From: Filosporella fistucella
Lineage: Eukaryota > Ascomycota > Leotiomycetes > Helotiales
Assembly (NCBI GenBank): GCA_030077755.1
Contig: JAQJZZ010000015.1
Coordinates: 62,001-126,000 of the forward strand
Length of the DNA: 64,000 nucleotides
Reading direction: 5' to 3'
The position numbers were made by a program, and so were the translations under genes. The notes below the pieces were generated by a model. That model was not told the origin of the DNA, did not search any database, and worked only from the letters and a program-made list of their open reading frames with translations. Shown one piece after another: positions 12,115 to 24,125 of the stretch. Every line of letters starts with the position of its first letter. The first letter of the stretch is position 1.

Positions 12115-14564
12115 CTAGTATAAACTTACCTTATATCCAACTCGACGCCTTGAACCATCTAGTCTCGATTGTACCATTGCCTCTTGCATCGCTTGAGGAA
12201 CTTCATCATCCGTCTCGTTGTAGACTCGGACCTCAAATCCAATAATGCTACCAAGAGTTTTCCTCTCCCCGTTTCTCATCTTGATTTTGACTTGTGTCAG
12301 AACCATGACACCCCAGTAGATGAAGCTACCAGCCATGATCAAAATGAACACAACAGCCCACCAATACCGAGGGATTGTTCCAGTTGTGTTGGGCTTGGCA
12401 CCCCATATAATCACGATCATGTTCCCGGCGGCGAAAATTATCGGAAGGAGCCTAAGTATCCATTTGTTGGTGATAATTGAAGGTTCCCAGCTGGGCCATT
12501 GCTGGCGCATACGATGGGGCAACCTATACAAGCCAAGTGTTACAATTGCTGGAAGAGTTGATCAGTTTCAAAACTCAAGTGATCAAGTGATCAATCGAAT
12601 TTTGACTTACTCGTAACGATAATATGACCATATGTAAACAGACCAACTGCAAAACTGTATCCATCTGCTGTCGTAGGACAAATGAGAATCAAAATGGTTG
12701 ACGAAACCCAATGGAGAATCAAAGCACCTTTCGGTGTATCGATATCCTTTTGGAAGAACTTGTAGAAAGGCAATATTCGTTGAACTGCGATGGTTTGCTT
12801 GACTGGAGAATGTCAGAGTGGTTGAAAGTGTGTTGTCAAGGGTAGTGCTTACCTTTGGAACTTGTAAAAGTGACTGCGATAAGATTTCCAATTGCTGAGA
12901 GCGAGATGCAAACTTTCAGACCCAGAGAGGATCCAAAGGCCTATGAAAAAAAAAAGGGGGTCAGTTGCCGCAAGGTGTCTCAGATTGGCTACCAACTCGA
13001 GGTGCAAAAAGAATGGCAACTCCCAAGTCACTTTCATGACTTGTGATCGTCTCATAATCGCATGCAATATACTTCACAATAGTCAGCGCCTAGTCATATT
13101 GACACAAGACATACTTGGACCTACGTAGGCTAGAGTCACGAGAATGTATAGTATGGTCACCAATCCAACAGCTAGGAAAGCGCCAAGCTTCAGTGTTCTG
13201 GTCGGAGCTCGAATTTCGCCAGCAACCTAACGTAGTCCCAAATATTAGTCTGATTCATTACAAAGAATCAGGGCAGTATCTTTTTCATACAGCTGGTCAC
13301 TCACGTAGTTGGCATTCTCCCACCCTTGGTAGGAATAAAATATCAGAACCATTGCAGCAAGTCCATCAGCTGTGTTTGCCATGCCATGTGACTCGTTGAA
13401 GTCACCAAGCCCAGACCCATCATTCCGTGAGGCTTTCACTCCAGCTACGAACACTGTGAACAGTAAGGCCGTCTTGAAAAGAGCAAAAAGCTTGTTCAAG
13501 AACAACCCAAACTTGTTCGAAAAGTAATGGAGAAGGCACACGGCGGAGAGAACTACTATTGCGATAAACCTGATCAGGCGATCGTCAAGCTGTGCTGTAC
13601 TTTGATAAGTTGAATCAGTAGCTAGCAAAACTTGTTTGGCAAATGTTACTGAGTTGCCGTAGGAGTTCCCTAGGACGAGGAAAAATCCAGAAAAGAGTAT
13701 AGTAGCCAGCAATTCGGGACGCGGATACAGTTCGTCCAGCTGTTCAATTATCAGAAAATGTACAGAACGTTTGTTAATATTTGTGAAAATTGAACCACTC
13801 ACGTAGATAAGCTCTCCACCATTGAATGGCAAAGCGTTCCCGAACTCCAGGTAGACCAGAATACTAGATTATTAAGAGAACTCCATCAAAAATAATTCTT
13901 GTGACCACTTACAACGACCAAGTGAAGACACCACCAGTTGCCCAAAGTATGAGACTGACTGGTTTTGATTTGGTGTAGAAAAGAACCGCCCCTGGAGTTG
14001 TGAAGATCCCAGTGCCCACCTGGCAACTATAATTAGCATTTACTCTGCAGATCTGAATGTCCCCCCGCTTACCATTTTATTGAAGATGAGCGCTGCAACA
14101 TCGAGAATTGTGAGATTTCTTCGAGGTACTAGTACAGTGTCTGTCTCGCTGACGCTATCCGAGTCCATTCGTCTCCGTATTCTGTCGTCAGACAAGGAGT
14201 AGTGTATTTGGGATACATTCTGGCTCAATTCTTGTGTGCCAGTAAAGTCTTCTAGCATGACACTGGATTTGAAGTCGTTTACAGAACCCTCTCTACAGAG
14301 ATTTCCGAGTGTAGTCTTTTCCTTTACATCATTGATTTCGCTTTGTGCGTGAGATTCGAGTATCGTAGGCTTTTGGTGGGTGGCCTTAACCACAACACTT
14401 TGATATTCTTCCTCATGTATTTTCCGATCATTGATCATCTGTTCGTGACGAGACATATACTGTGAAGACCTTGTCTCTAACAAAGACCGAGTCCGGCGTG
14501 GAGAAGCTCCAGGTTGGAGATCAGAAGTCGATGCAATAATTTGTTGTGGAGGGTGCTGCGACAT
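12115..14564 (-). CDS. L-type amino acid permease (Mup1-like), nine exons
   Basis: Membrane permease of the amino acid-polyamine-organocation family, closest in style to fungal high-affinity methionine permeases and other L-type carriers. The predicted protein has 661 residues in nine exons: 14564-14073, 14019-13913, 13863-13803, 13739-13305, 13226-13125, 13071-12997, 12940-12853, 12802-12611 and 12548-12115; all junctions keep frame. Residues 1-160 are a long hydrophilic cytoplasmic tail. The first helix carries the family signature GTGIFTTPG, followed by about eleven more hydrophobic segments, with YQGWENANYV in helix 6. The exon-6/7 junction uses a weak donor (GTTGGT) and could be placed differently. 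The exact substrate cannot be read from sequence. It is the first gene beside the repeat block, yet its reading frame is whole. Confidence 0.85.
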
Positions 14565-15031
14565 GACTTCTTCGCAGTTTGAGATGTGAAGATTTCATGT
14601 ACAGAAATACAAAGTAAAAGCGCAAGCGTCACACAGATATCACTACACAAGCAAATCTCAAACGTTTCTCTGTCCTTTTGACTTCATGCACCTGCTGTCG
14701 ATCGAAGTTTTTCTGGGATGGGAACCTCCAACTCGGATGGCGAGGCTGCCATGCAATGAAAGCCACGTCAGACGCCTTCGGAGGCTGTGTAAAACATAAT
14801 TGCTTCTTCATTGTCACACAATATCTGAGATCGCCCTGATTATTTGATAGGAAAACAGCCCATGTAGCAGAGCAGGCAGCTACGCACTAAAGCAGGGCGA
14901 CGGATTGCCTCACGGCACTCCACAATTGATAAAGGCGGCTCGGCCACTTGACGGGATTATGACCCCATCTTGTTCACGAGAGAGATCTTAGAGCGTGCAA
15001 AACTACCGAGGCTCTTCTCAAGGCTTTCGAA
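14565..15031. promoter_or_regulatory. Upstream region shared by two divergent genes
   Basis: Separates the leftward permease from the rightward CorA-like locus, so it should contain both promoters. I see no clear TATA box. A minus-strand open stretch at 14,629-14,817 has no protein features and is probably 5' untranslated sequence. Confidence 0.35.
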
Positions 15032-15901
15032 ATGGCTTCTAATAATCCTCCTGTGTATCTGTCTCAAGTTATAGAGCGAAGGTAACAGATGTTCAGGCGC
15101 ATACAAGCGAAGGGTTCCTCACGAGATATAGGTACATCAAAATTCAAGTTCTGAGGAATTATCTTGCAATCAATGAAGATCAATTCGGAACAGAGAGGCA
15201 CGTGGATGTAAGTACTTTGCTAACGTGTAACTCTGTCAATTAACGTCGAGTAACAGGCCGGTCTCGACCGCAAGATAACCCTCGAAGTGTTGAGAGAGTT
15301 GACGGAGGTGAGATAAAACAGACAAGGCGTAGCTACTTGAAACGTGGCTGATGATAAAGGATGAAATTCTGGCCATTCAGAAGAAGAGCTACCCGCACAA
15401 ATTTGCAGCTGATCCTTTTGCGCTGAACTGACTACTCGGTCAAGGGATGCCAAGTCGACAGATACCAGGCCAATGGACAATAGGGATGAATTTGGACGGC
15501 TATGAACAGTTTCTCTTCAAGTTCTAGAGTGCCACATTTGTTTTATAGAGGGTAGGCGCTTTTCAAGACACTGATTTGGCAGGCGGTATGTGGCGGTGTA
15601 GCACATCACTTGCCTTTCAGATTGGTTCGAGACTCAATTTGCATCAGATTGAATTTTCGTTAGGATTCCAGATCTCTCTTATAAATCTAGCATTGAAAAT
15701 TGGCAGAAATCTGCATAGAAGCTGCATAGAAGCTGCAATTTACAACCATGGCATCCTCTCTTTGGCTTGCACCATGTATGGCTCAAGAACCGTACACTTA
15801 TGACACTGCACACTATTCCCGTCTACTACAAGACAATTCAAAGAGAATCTTCGCCCAAGAAGCTTCAATACTTATTAAAGTCATCGAAGTTGGCGTTAAA
15901 G
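15032..15901 (+). pseudogene. Degraded N-terminal half of the CorA-like gene
   Basis: Coding-like islands run in order: MASNNPPVYLSQVIERR, an intron, then RYIKIQVLRNYLAINE, an intron, AGLDRKITLEVLRELTE, an intron, DEILAIQKKSYPHKFAADP. A TGA then follows at 15,429-15,431. Protein-like sequence continues in a different frame (MPSRQIPGQWTIGMNLDGYE), which ends at a TAG (15,525-15,527), and a further TAG follows near 15,546. A last island, 15,719-15,901, reads HPLFGLHHVWLKNRTLMTL and LQYLLKSSKLALK. I found no splice arrangement that avoids all stops. The island to about 16,080 (LLFKDYQELDNYLSFSK) also joins poorly. The likely reading is a gene whose N-terminal half has decayed; an unusual splice pattern or sequencing error is the alternative. 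Confidence 0.6.
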
Positions 15902-16095
15902 GTGCGTGAAGCTCCAATCCAATGCATGTGAATGTTCTAGACCAAATGCTGAAATTTTATCAGAAGATCTTCTTTTCAAAGACTACCAGGAATTAGATAA
16001 CTACTTATCATTTTCTAAGTTTATTGGTACTCGCATAATGTTCGTCACCTCAAAACTACGTCTTGTGCTCAGAGTTTTCTAATTTTCTGGTTCAG

Positions 16096-17517
16096 CTATG
16101 TGCCGCAAATAATTTCATGGGACCGCCTCATGATATCGGAAAAAGCCATGCTAAGAATTTTGTCGCATTTACAAGTATTTCCGGTTATTCTAGATGTCAT
16201 GAATGCCTTTGGGCGACAAAATTCATCAGAGAGTGATTCCTATAGTGCTTGTCACTTCGAAACCAAAGCGAATATAACGGGTAGGTTATGACTCAATTTC
16301 CGAAGGAATTCAGTACTATCAGCTTTCTAACCACAGATATTCTCACAGAGTGTTGTTATGTGAGTAAGCATGTGGAAGAACATGGTCGGGAAGATGAGTC
16401 TGAGACTCCATGGTCAATTAGGCAGATGGGCGTTTATCACCACAAGAACACTTGGGCAGACACGAACACATTCATCATTTTCAACCCTTCCAAGAACTTC
16501 CAAAGACGCCTAAAAGATGCTCAAGATCATTCCGAGAGTTTAATTACGTGGCGAGATATTCATGTGCTTGCATCATCCTGCGCGACTACGCCGTGGAGAC
16601 GATACATTGGTGACATGGAAGCCCAATTAGCTACACTAGTAAGTCAGATATTTGTGATAAGTACCAGAACGAGATATTTTCCCTTCAGAAAACCCTTCAT
16701 TAACCAATCCCTCTCATCACAGAAAACAAAAGCCCACTTATCCAAAGTGGTTGAGCTTCAACCATCGGGGACGAAGCCGCATCTGAAAATAGAATTCTCC
16801 GATACGCAAAACATGCAAGTAATCCACGACAAACTTTATCAGGTGAAGCATATTTTGGGATCTAATCTTGCTGTTTTCAATACTGTCTCAGAGTTGATCG
16901 GAGATAAAGATCACCAAGCTCAGGGCTATGTACATGTCCGTGGCACTGGGATATTCTTTTGCACGATGGAAACCAAACAGCAATCACAAAGGCTAGATAC
17001 ATTACTTCAGAGAACTAATGCTGCATCCAATCTGGTAAGCAATTCACATCCAGATTCACGTATATAATATCTCACTGACCTTGATATCCAGATGCAAAAG
17101 ATCATTGACTTTCGAGCTATGGAAGCTCTTAAGACCAGCAGCGAAATGACAACAAAAATATCTCAGCTCGCCCAATTGGACGCTCAAAAGTCCCAAAAAG
17201 ATGCACGAACAATCACCTACATAACGATTTTTACTCTAATATTCCTCCCCGCTTCTTTCGTTTCGGTAAGTCTAGCCAATCCAACACATCATCTGGTATT
17301 CCTGACAGGGCTCGAACGGTAGCAGTTCCTCAGCATGGGCTACATTGATATTGGCTCATCGCACCATGACAAGGTGTCTCTGCATTTCCACAGTGAGATG
17401 TGGATTTTTGGCACCTTGACCCTGCTCCTTCTCTTGGTAACATTAGGTTTGTGGCAATGGTTGGAGATACGCGCCAGGAGGCGGGAACATTGTGAAGCTG
17501 CCAGCAGCCATGTTTGA
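16096..17517 (+). CDS. CorA-like Mg2+ transporter family protein, C-terminal part (possibly 5'-partial)
   Basis: Fungal CorA-like membrane protein. Exons 16096-16280, 16337-16638, 16723-17034, 17092-17265 and 17326-17517 join in frame. The N-terminal side has the characteristic VEEHGRED and PWSIRQMGVYHH block, followed by a long helical stalk. The C-terminal end has two membrane segments: ITIFTLIFLPASFVS, joined across the last intron to FLSMGYIDIG, then WIFGTLTLLLLLVTLGLWQW. The GMN motif of true CorA channels is replaced by SMG, as is common in fungal relatives whose function is not settled. The upstream exons are broken (15032-15901), so this may be the still-open end of a pseudogene. No in-frame ATG start was fixed for it. 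Confidence 0.65.
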
Positions 17518-18044
17518 GACATTGAGTCTCGGTGTACATATGTAGAATCGTAGATGTATGTGAGACTTAGCCAAGCGATGCTTAGGTCCTGCAGCCTTCG
17601 GGGGGGAGGAAAGCCTGAGCATTACCCTGTCCCTCACTTAGTCACTCAGGCTCGCCCCTCAGTGGCTCACGCTCCCTGAATCCCCCAACATTCAGGTCGA
17701 TGCCCACCATTTCAAGCAAAAATAACAGCTCTGTACGCCCTTTCCCACGACTTTGGAGCATTCAAGACTATCTTTTGTCTCAAAGCACACAGCCGACCAC
17801 TGCCAGCGCAGTGGTCGCCCTGCTGGAAGCCTAGTCTCCCGTGGGCGATAACAGTACCCTGCACTTTGGATCCGCCACGAACAATGGCTTTCAATGTGCC
17901 TTATCAACATCAGTTTACCTTCCCCCTCAAGTCCAACTTCCTCTCAGAGCTATTGGAGTATCACAGCTAAAGAGACGCCATGATTTCGTGATATCTTCGA
18001 CTACCAACGACATCGCTGTGCTGCGATGTTGCTCTACCACATCT
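17518..18044. other. Intergenic region
   Basis: Contains a G-run (GGGGGGG near 17,601) and a C-rich stretch around 17,650-17,690. The kinase frame stays open upstream to 17,841 but has no ATG before 18,045, so it is likely 5' untranslated sequence. Confidence 0.4.
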
Positions 18045-21000
18045 ATGACCGACATCAACAATGTGGTGCGATGCTGTAGTGCCCGCCAGCACATCAAGCT
18101 GCTATTTGTGGCGGATGAGGCCCGGCCGCACCAAAGATTCTTCCCCATAGACAAACTGCAAGCATATCTCACTCGGGATAAGGTTACATGGCTGCTTGAA
18201 TGTCCATGCAACAATTGTAGGAAAGATTACAAATTGTTTAAAAGTGCAAAATCACCCACTGAATTTACTGAAAAGATTGTTGGACCAGAAGTCGATAAAA
18301 ATTCGCCATGGGATCCTTCCAAGACGGCTTTGGCGCTTTTTGCTCTCCTCATTTCTATCGAACGTCCTCTGCTCATCATTGGCTTCGTGAGATGGGGATG
18401 CTCTGATCACACGCTCGAAACAAGGACGCCTAATCAATTCTCAGAGCATCAACTACAAGATGGATACTGTAAAGACGTTGCTGAAAGCAGCTCAAAAGAA
18501 AGATTCAGGCAATTTGCGGTCGAGTTCGCTGAAGCCCTCCCGAAATTTGCAGTGCCGAGAATGGATTCCGGAGTCTACTCTGTGTATGGCGCCGATACGA
18601 TCTTACCATTCATCAATGAACAAAAGATAGCAGTGCGAGAAGAAGATGGAACAATAAAGCATGAAGGTGCTCATGGAAAGGTCTATTCTTTTGAAATCTA
18701 CAGTGCGTACCAGCAATTCGAAGTAAGTCACGGTGAATCACGATCTGCAAGGACAAGTGACTGATGGTATTTGGCTACAGCACGCCGCAGACTGCAAACA
18801 CTTTGCCCGGAAGGAGCTTGACAGGAACAGCGAGATTTCGTTCCACCTGGAGAATGTAAATCTCGAGCATGCCACCGCCTTTCAGAACAAACATATTGTG
18901 AGAATGATCAAAGCATACAAGCATGGCGATACCTTCAATCTGATCTTTCCCCTGGCGAAAACGAACCTCAAACACCTACTCCGCGATCCTTCCTTCGACA
19001 CTAGCAACTCTATTCACGGTCCGGTGGAGTCGCATGCTGCATGGGACCAACTCCTGGGTGTTGCAACAGCGCTCAAACAAATTGGGGGACCAAACGACAG
19101 CAATGACTTTTTGAAGCCAAGTGGGAAGAAGGAGTTCCATGGCATGCACTTTGATTTGAAGCCAGCTAATATCTTAATCGACGACTCGGACACCTGGATC
19201 ATATCGGATTTTGGGGAAGCTGCCTTCCAAGAGACTGGCAGAACCACATCACGGCTCCTAAACCGCGGAGGTACCGATGCATATGCCCCCCCAGAGATTG
19301 ATAATCTCGATGCAAAATATAGTCGACGTTACGACGTGTGGTCTTTAGGCTGCATTGTGTTAGAGGTCACAGCATTTGTTATCTTGGGCTGCGAGGGCCT
19401 TTGTGGTGAAACGGGTCTCGATTGCATTCGCCATCCCACAACACCGTCAAATCCACGAGAGTCATTGTCACGATTCTTTAGCCAAGAGGCTCCACAAGGC
19501 AAATACATTGTCAAGAAAGAAATTACAGACTTCATGCAATCCTTACCAGAGTCGGAACGTGTTCGAGACAATCCAAAGAGCCAGACCTTTGTAGCGAGCA
19601 TCTTGGAACTTATCTCGATGATGTTAGAACCCGAAGCTGAATTTCGTTGCGATATCGAGGAGGTAATTCGTCGTTTAAGTTCATCCATCAACACTGCTCG
19701 GGATGATGTCCATCACCAGGGTCAGATGTCGGCCGATAGTGGTGAGAGAGCCATTGGAGAGACAAAGCTGAAAGACATGCGGTACGTTTATCAATGGACT
19801 TGTGCTGGTTTCAAACTTACTTTGACACTAACAGCTGGGCAGCGTATGGCATCGAAGACAAGGGCACTGGCAAGAGGCTTCGATACGAATCTTTGAAGAC
19901 GAATGCTCTACTCTACGTGTCTGCACAGCGTTGAAAGACAACACCGAGCAAAGCGTTCTCTTCTGTAAGTGCATACCACATCAATTCTCGTCTGCAAACC
20001 AAGGGATACTGATGACTCCAGTGAAAAGAAACGACACCCTACTTGTTCCGCGATACGCTTTCCACAACAACACGCAGAGAGTTTTCTCTGGCCCAGAAAT
20101 ATATTTCACAGACAGCAGTGTCGAAGCTAGGCAGTTCTATCGTGGTTTGCAGCTTGCATTCCGTCGTCCCAAAGGTATGCCATTCATGGAAACTTTATTC
20201 CTGTGAGGGTTTACTGAGATTCTTCGCAGATGGGTGGTACATTCAGGAGATCCTCACTGGCCACAAAGTGGAAGCAAGGTCAGACCAGCTTTCCTTTCCG
20301 TACAGCGTGCCCTCAATTATTGACAGGCCTGCTAGTTTTCATGTGGACAACTTCAAATATAGAGAATACGTCGCCTTAACTAGCCGCATAGCATCAGGTT
20401 TCAAATCTGTATTCCGTCCTGGCAAAGATGAGAAGGAAGGCGACTATAATGATCTTGGAACAGCAACTGTACAATTATGGACAGAATCAAGCGATCAGAA
20501 CATTGAGGCAGTGTGTTACATGTCCTTGTATTGTCTCTTCGTACAACTAACCGTGGTCCAGAAAGAGATTCGAGACGGCAGGACATCTGCGCGCGAAGAA
20601 ACTGGTCGAACCGTTAGACGACAGCCACATCAACTTCCAGGCTATCGGCCGGTGCCAGTGAGAAGAATGGTGATATTTATTCATAATTCGAGGCGAGTGA
20701 TCATGGTAGCGAGTAAGATTTCCCTTCCATCTGCCACCCAATGCTAAATCCCATGGATAGTGGACCTCAATTGGGACACGGAAAAGAAGCCCAAAGTACA
20801 AGATGGACAATCTTCACCTTTTCTTCACTTCGTACCCAGGAACCCTTCTCGAGATCCTGCATTTTTGGCGGCCAACATACTTCCTCTGGTGCCACATGAC
20901 CAAGAGTCCCCAAAGTCATTCCCGGGTATTCCTCTCAACCCAGCCATGCTTCGCAACATCGAACACGATAGCATCTTCGAATGTAACTCAATGGGTCTCA

Positions 21001-21377
21001 CATTCAGAGATGTAGAAGCACGAAAGAACTTCTCAGACATTTATTTGACCATATGGACAGAGTGGCACAATCAGACGAATATCGCGAAGAAACTACCCGG
21101 ATATACACCTGTTCCACCTCCAGTGCATACCACCGCGCGGAAGAAAACTGTTCAACAACCACCCAAGATTCCAAACAAACCGCCACCAAAATCTCCTTCT
21201 TGGAATATAATGGGATCGCCGGTAGCTAGTACTTGGAAAAGCAATGGGTCATCTGCCAACAAGGAAGGAAATAAAGTTCGCATTTCAAATAGTCGAGGTG
21301 GAGGGAGAGGAGGTTCTCGCACAGTGAAGGTTGAGAAGGTGGAGGATAATGATGAGACACGTGAGTCCAGAACATAG
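18045..21377 (+). CDS. Protein kinase with long C-terminal extension, seven exons
   Basis: Predicted 1000-residue serine/threonine-type kinase. Exons 18045-18722, 18781-19781, 19843-19964, 20022-20174, 20230-20510, 20562-20712 and 20761-21377 join in frame. Residues 1-200 hold a Cys-containing segment (ECPCNNCRKDYKLF). The kinase domain starts near HEGAHGKVYSFEI. The catalytic loop is HFDLKPANILI (HFD in place of HRD, Asp, Lys and Asn kept), the metal site is ISDFGEAAF, and APPEI and DVWSLGCIVLE follow, so catalysis looks possible. After the kinase come repeated segments of one kind: VEARQFYRGLQLAF, KYREYVALTSRIASG and VEARKNFSDIYLTIW. The end is Pro-rich, then basic and Gly-rich (RGGGRGGSRTVKVEK). 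Substrates and location are unknown. The first in-frame ATG was used. Confidence 0.8.
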
Positions 21378-22477
21378 TAAGACATGAACCCAAAAATTAA
21401 TGTTTATAATTCAACACAAAGCAGTCATAGCTTGAATTCAAATATCACATATCGAGCAACTCCCATGATCGTCCTCATCGCCCCATATTGGCGTCGAAAG
21501 TGAAGTAGAATGATACTTTTGGGTCTCTGAGGACCAGAATACTATGCATACCTTTAATTTGTTCCATGATTTGAACAAATTACTTCCGAAGAAGAATGAA
21601 GATGTTTTGTTTTTGTTGATGTGGTGTTGGATTGTTGGGAGAAGTTGGAGTTGTGGGAATTTTTTTGGAGGAATGAAAATGTAGACTTATATCTTTTAAT
21701 TCTGCCAAACAAATTTTTAAACTAGAGTGAGCAATTTACAAGTTCACAATTGGCCGCCTTTTCCTGTAGCCTTGCACATTGATGAGGAGTGTATTTATAT
21801 TGTAGGATGCACGACAAAGTCTGGAAACTGTTTGCAATGAGAAATGAGAGGCTTTAGAACCTTCAAAGTGTTCCGCAGACTGCAAAACAGGTTTGTTCCT
21901 CAAGTCGCGACTCAGCCGGCTTGACTAACAGATATCAAGGTTTCTTGCCCACTTTGATATCACTGCATCACAATACCACGAATCGCCCCCTTCACGAGAC
22001 ATCGCCACCACAATATCTCGGTCGAGCGCCTCGATTCCCCCGAAAGATCGCACGGATCCACTTCCCGGGCCAGTTTTCTCTGGATCGAGCTTGGTGAACG
22101 CATCCGCGACTGCGCACTTTCGAGGATGGTCAATCGTCACATGTCATTCCAGACATATCCTTGTATGCCTCCACAAATTCCAAGGTTTCGTTTCTACAAT
22201 TGAAACATGAATCTTGTTGTCATCATCGGTGAATATTGTTTATTGTATCCAGCAAGATCGCCATTGTATGGAGCCTTTTCTCTTGTACAATACGATTCAC
22301 TTTGGTTTGCCGTATTGGTGACGGGGTTTAATACCAGGATGTGGCATCGTCCTGCTGCATAACTTGAAACTCTAATACGATCAAGTGGGCATCCTCCTGT
22401 AATTATACGGCCAGGGCACCACTTCTCTCGATATCTCCTTGCCTCTCACGACCATTTAACTGAAATTGTTGATGCAG

Positions 22478-22645
22478 ATGGAGTTGTCCGATCGGCAGAC
22501 GAAGGAATTCGTTGATGATCTTGCGCCTGACTATAACGTAATTTCCGCCAGAAGAATGAACATCGATGCTGAAGTGATAATGTTCGAGGAGACTGCTAAT
22601 GCTCTTGCAGAAGAAAGAGAAAGTTGGCAGGTCGTGTCTTTGTAG
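22478..22645 (+). CDS. Possible small protein or last exon, 55 aa
   Basis: The frame from ATG reads MELSDRQTKEFVDDLAPDY and ends ERESWQVVSL before TAG. It is acidic, helical in character and has balanced codon use. A possible acceptor (GATGCAG) lies directly before the ATG, so it could be an exon of a gene I cannot complete. No family is recognised. Confidence 0.25.
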   Translation: MELSDRQTKEFVDDLAPDYNVISARRMNIDAEVIMFEETANALAEERESWQVVSL

Positions 22646-23472
22646 ACGAGTGAAGCGTCAGGATGGCTAGGACTTCCAGCTTCGTGTCCATGGAGCTGGG
22701 AAAAATCTCGAGGGCTGATCATGGATTTCTTGTAACTGAGTAGCAGTCAGCAGATGCTTTAACAGAGAACATGTACCGAAATATAGCGTTGCAAAAGGAA
22801 GCTAGAGTCGCGTACTTTCAGATTTGAATCATCTGCAGACAATGACCAAGATCATTTTCATTGGCTTTGCCTCCTTTTCTCCAATTACTTTCAAAACGAG
22901 CATTCACGAACCGGGGATGCGCAAGGGATGTCCTGGAATTTGTCGTAGATGAATAGTGAGAAGTGTGTTGACGGCGCATAGCGGAATGCGATTGAGTGTT
23001 ATGCAGGAAAACTGACGAGAGTCTGACTGTAACTCCAAACCCAGTTTTTGCAGCTCTTCCGAAGTACTTTGATTGGTTGTATCTGCAGGCACTCAGTAGT
23101 TATGACTAGAAATTCTCAACGCCAAAATTATGCCTGGCGAGTGACCACCTGTCAGATTCATAGCCTTTGTACCGATTCTTGCTATACTGTGCCAACTCTT
23201 GTTATATCTGCGGCCCGAACGCCCAAAACTCCGGCTGCAGGCGCCTCTTGGTAATCTTCTCCCTCAGCCGCATCCTCTGATGATATTTTTATCGGCAGTA
23301 CTTAGCAGGTTCCTGCACTCCGCCATTTTTACGTATCTCAATTTATTGAATCTCCTAACATGACAAAGTGCTTGCCACTGCGTTACATTTTCGAAACATA
23401 TTCGAACTGATGCTGCTGCAGCCAGCATTCTTTCCATAACATCAGTGTCTATACATACAGAAAGACATTACA

Positions 23473-23785
23473 TGGGAAAGGTTTTCCCAGGGTAATCCAA
23501 TTGCACTTCAAAGCATCGCTTTTTAATCGCGCGAGGTAAAAACAGTACACAAGTTGCATTAAGTGTCTAGTCATAGCCGCTTTGAATCCTTGATCAGAAA
23601 CCCAATCTCTAGAGATCTTTCATGTATAATTTGAGATAGAGAGGCTGTAGCATAATCTTATACGGTCAAATCTGTCAGTATCGCGCACTCTCCTTTGGGA
23701 ACTCACAAAGTGGAACATGGAAAGATGGTATCAAACTTCAAAAGAGATCACCTTGGAGGAACATGCTGGGAAAGGCTTTCCCAGC
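23473..23785. repeat. Two related short palindromes
   Basis: At 23,765-23,785 a perfect inverted repeat has 10-base arms (GCTGGGAAAG and CTTTCCCAGC) around one G. At 23,473-23,489 a shorter version has arms TGGGAAA and TTTCCCA. They are about 290 bases apart and not in a gene. Confidence 0.5.
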
Positions 23786-23959
23786 AACCCATATAGAAGA
23801 TCGTAGCTTCGAGAGGCAGTGTATTCCTTTCGACCTCACCTAAAATCGGTGACCACGATTGAAGTAGTTAAGCCACAGATTTCACATCACATATGGAATT
23901 TCAATTTGCTACACACCTCCTTTCATTTTCTGATGCTCGTACAAAATCAAAGGTCAACC

Positions 23960-24125
23960 CAATTGGGGCATGAGCATGAAGTCTAATAGAGACAAAAAGA
24001 AACCCAGTAGGGGAGTGAAGAGAAACCACCCAGTAGGGGAAAGAAAAATGTCCAATGAGACATACAATATTTACTGGTAACCCAATGGGGGCAAAAAGAG
24101 TCTGACTCCAGTAGGAGAAAAAAAA
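23960..24125 (-). repeat. Degenerate CCCCTACTGGG-type repeats
   Basis: Read on the minus strand, CCYMWTTGGG or CCTACTGG-like units occur at least five times within about 165 bases, mostly followed or preceded by T-rich spacers such as TTTTTCT. Two of them are read as the C-terminus of the RGG protein (SPTGVRLFLPPLGYQ). The others lie beyond its stop codon. Confidence 0.55.

Larger units (their letters stand above)
21378..24070. other. Gene-poor 2.7 kb stretch with small open frames and palindromes
   Basis: I find no multi-exon gene. It holds two weak candidates: a 55-codon + strand frame (22,478-22,645) and a 71-codon minus-strand frame at 21,925-22,140 with coding-like composition but no known domain. 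There are also two short palindromes near 23,473 and 23,765. Repeats of the CCCCTACTGGG type begin near 23,960 and run into the next gene. Confidence 0.4.

Noticed and set aside
12169..13399. Several + strand open frames opposite the permease
   Set aside because: They overlap exons of a well-supported multi-exon permease and have no protein features.
14629..14817. Minus-strand 62-codon frame before the permease
   Set aside because: No domain, lies in the 5' leader position; the permease start at 14,564 is well placed.
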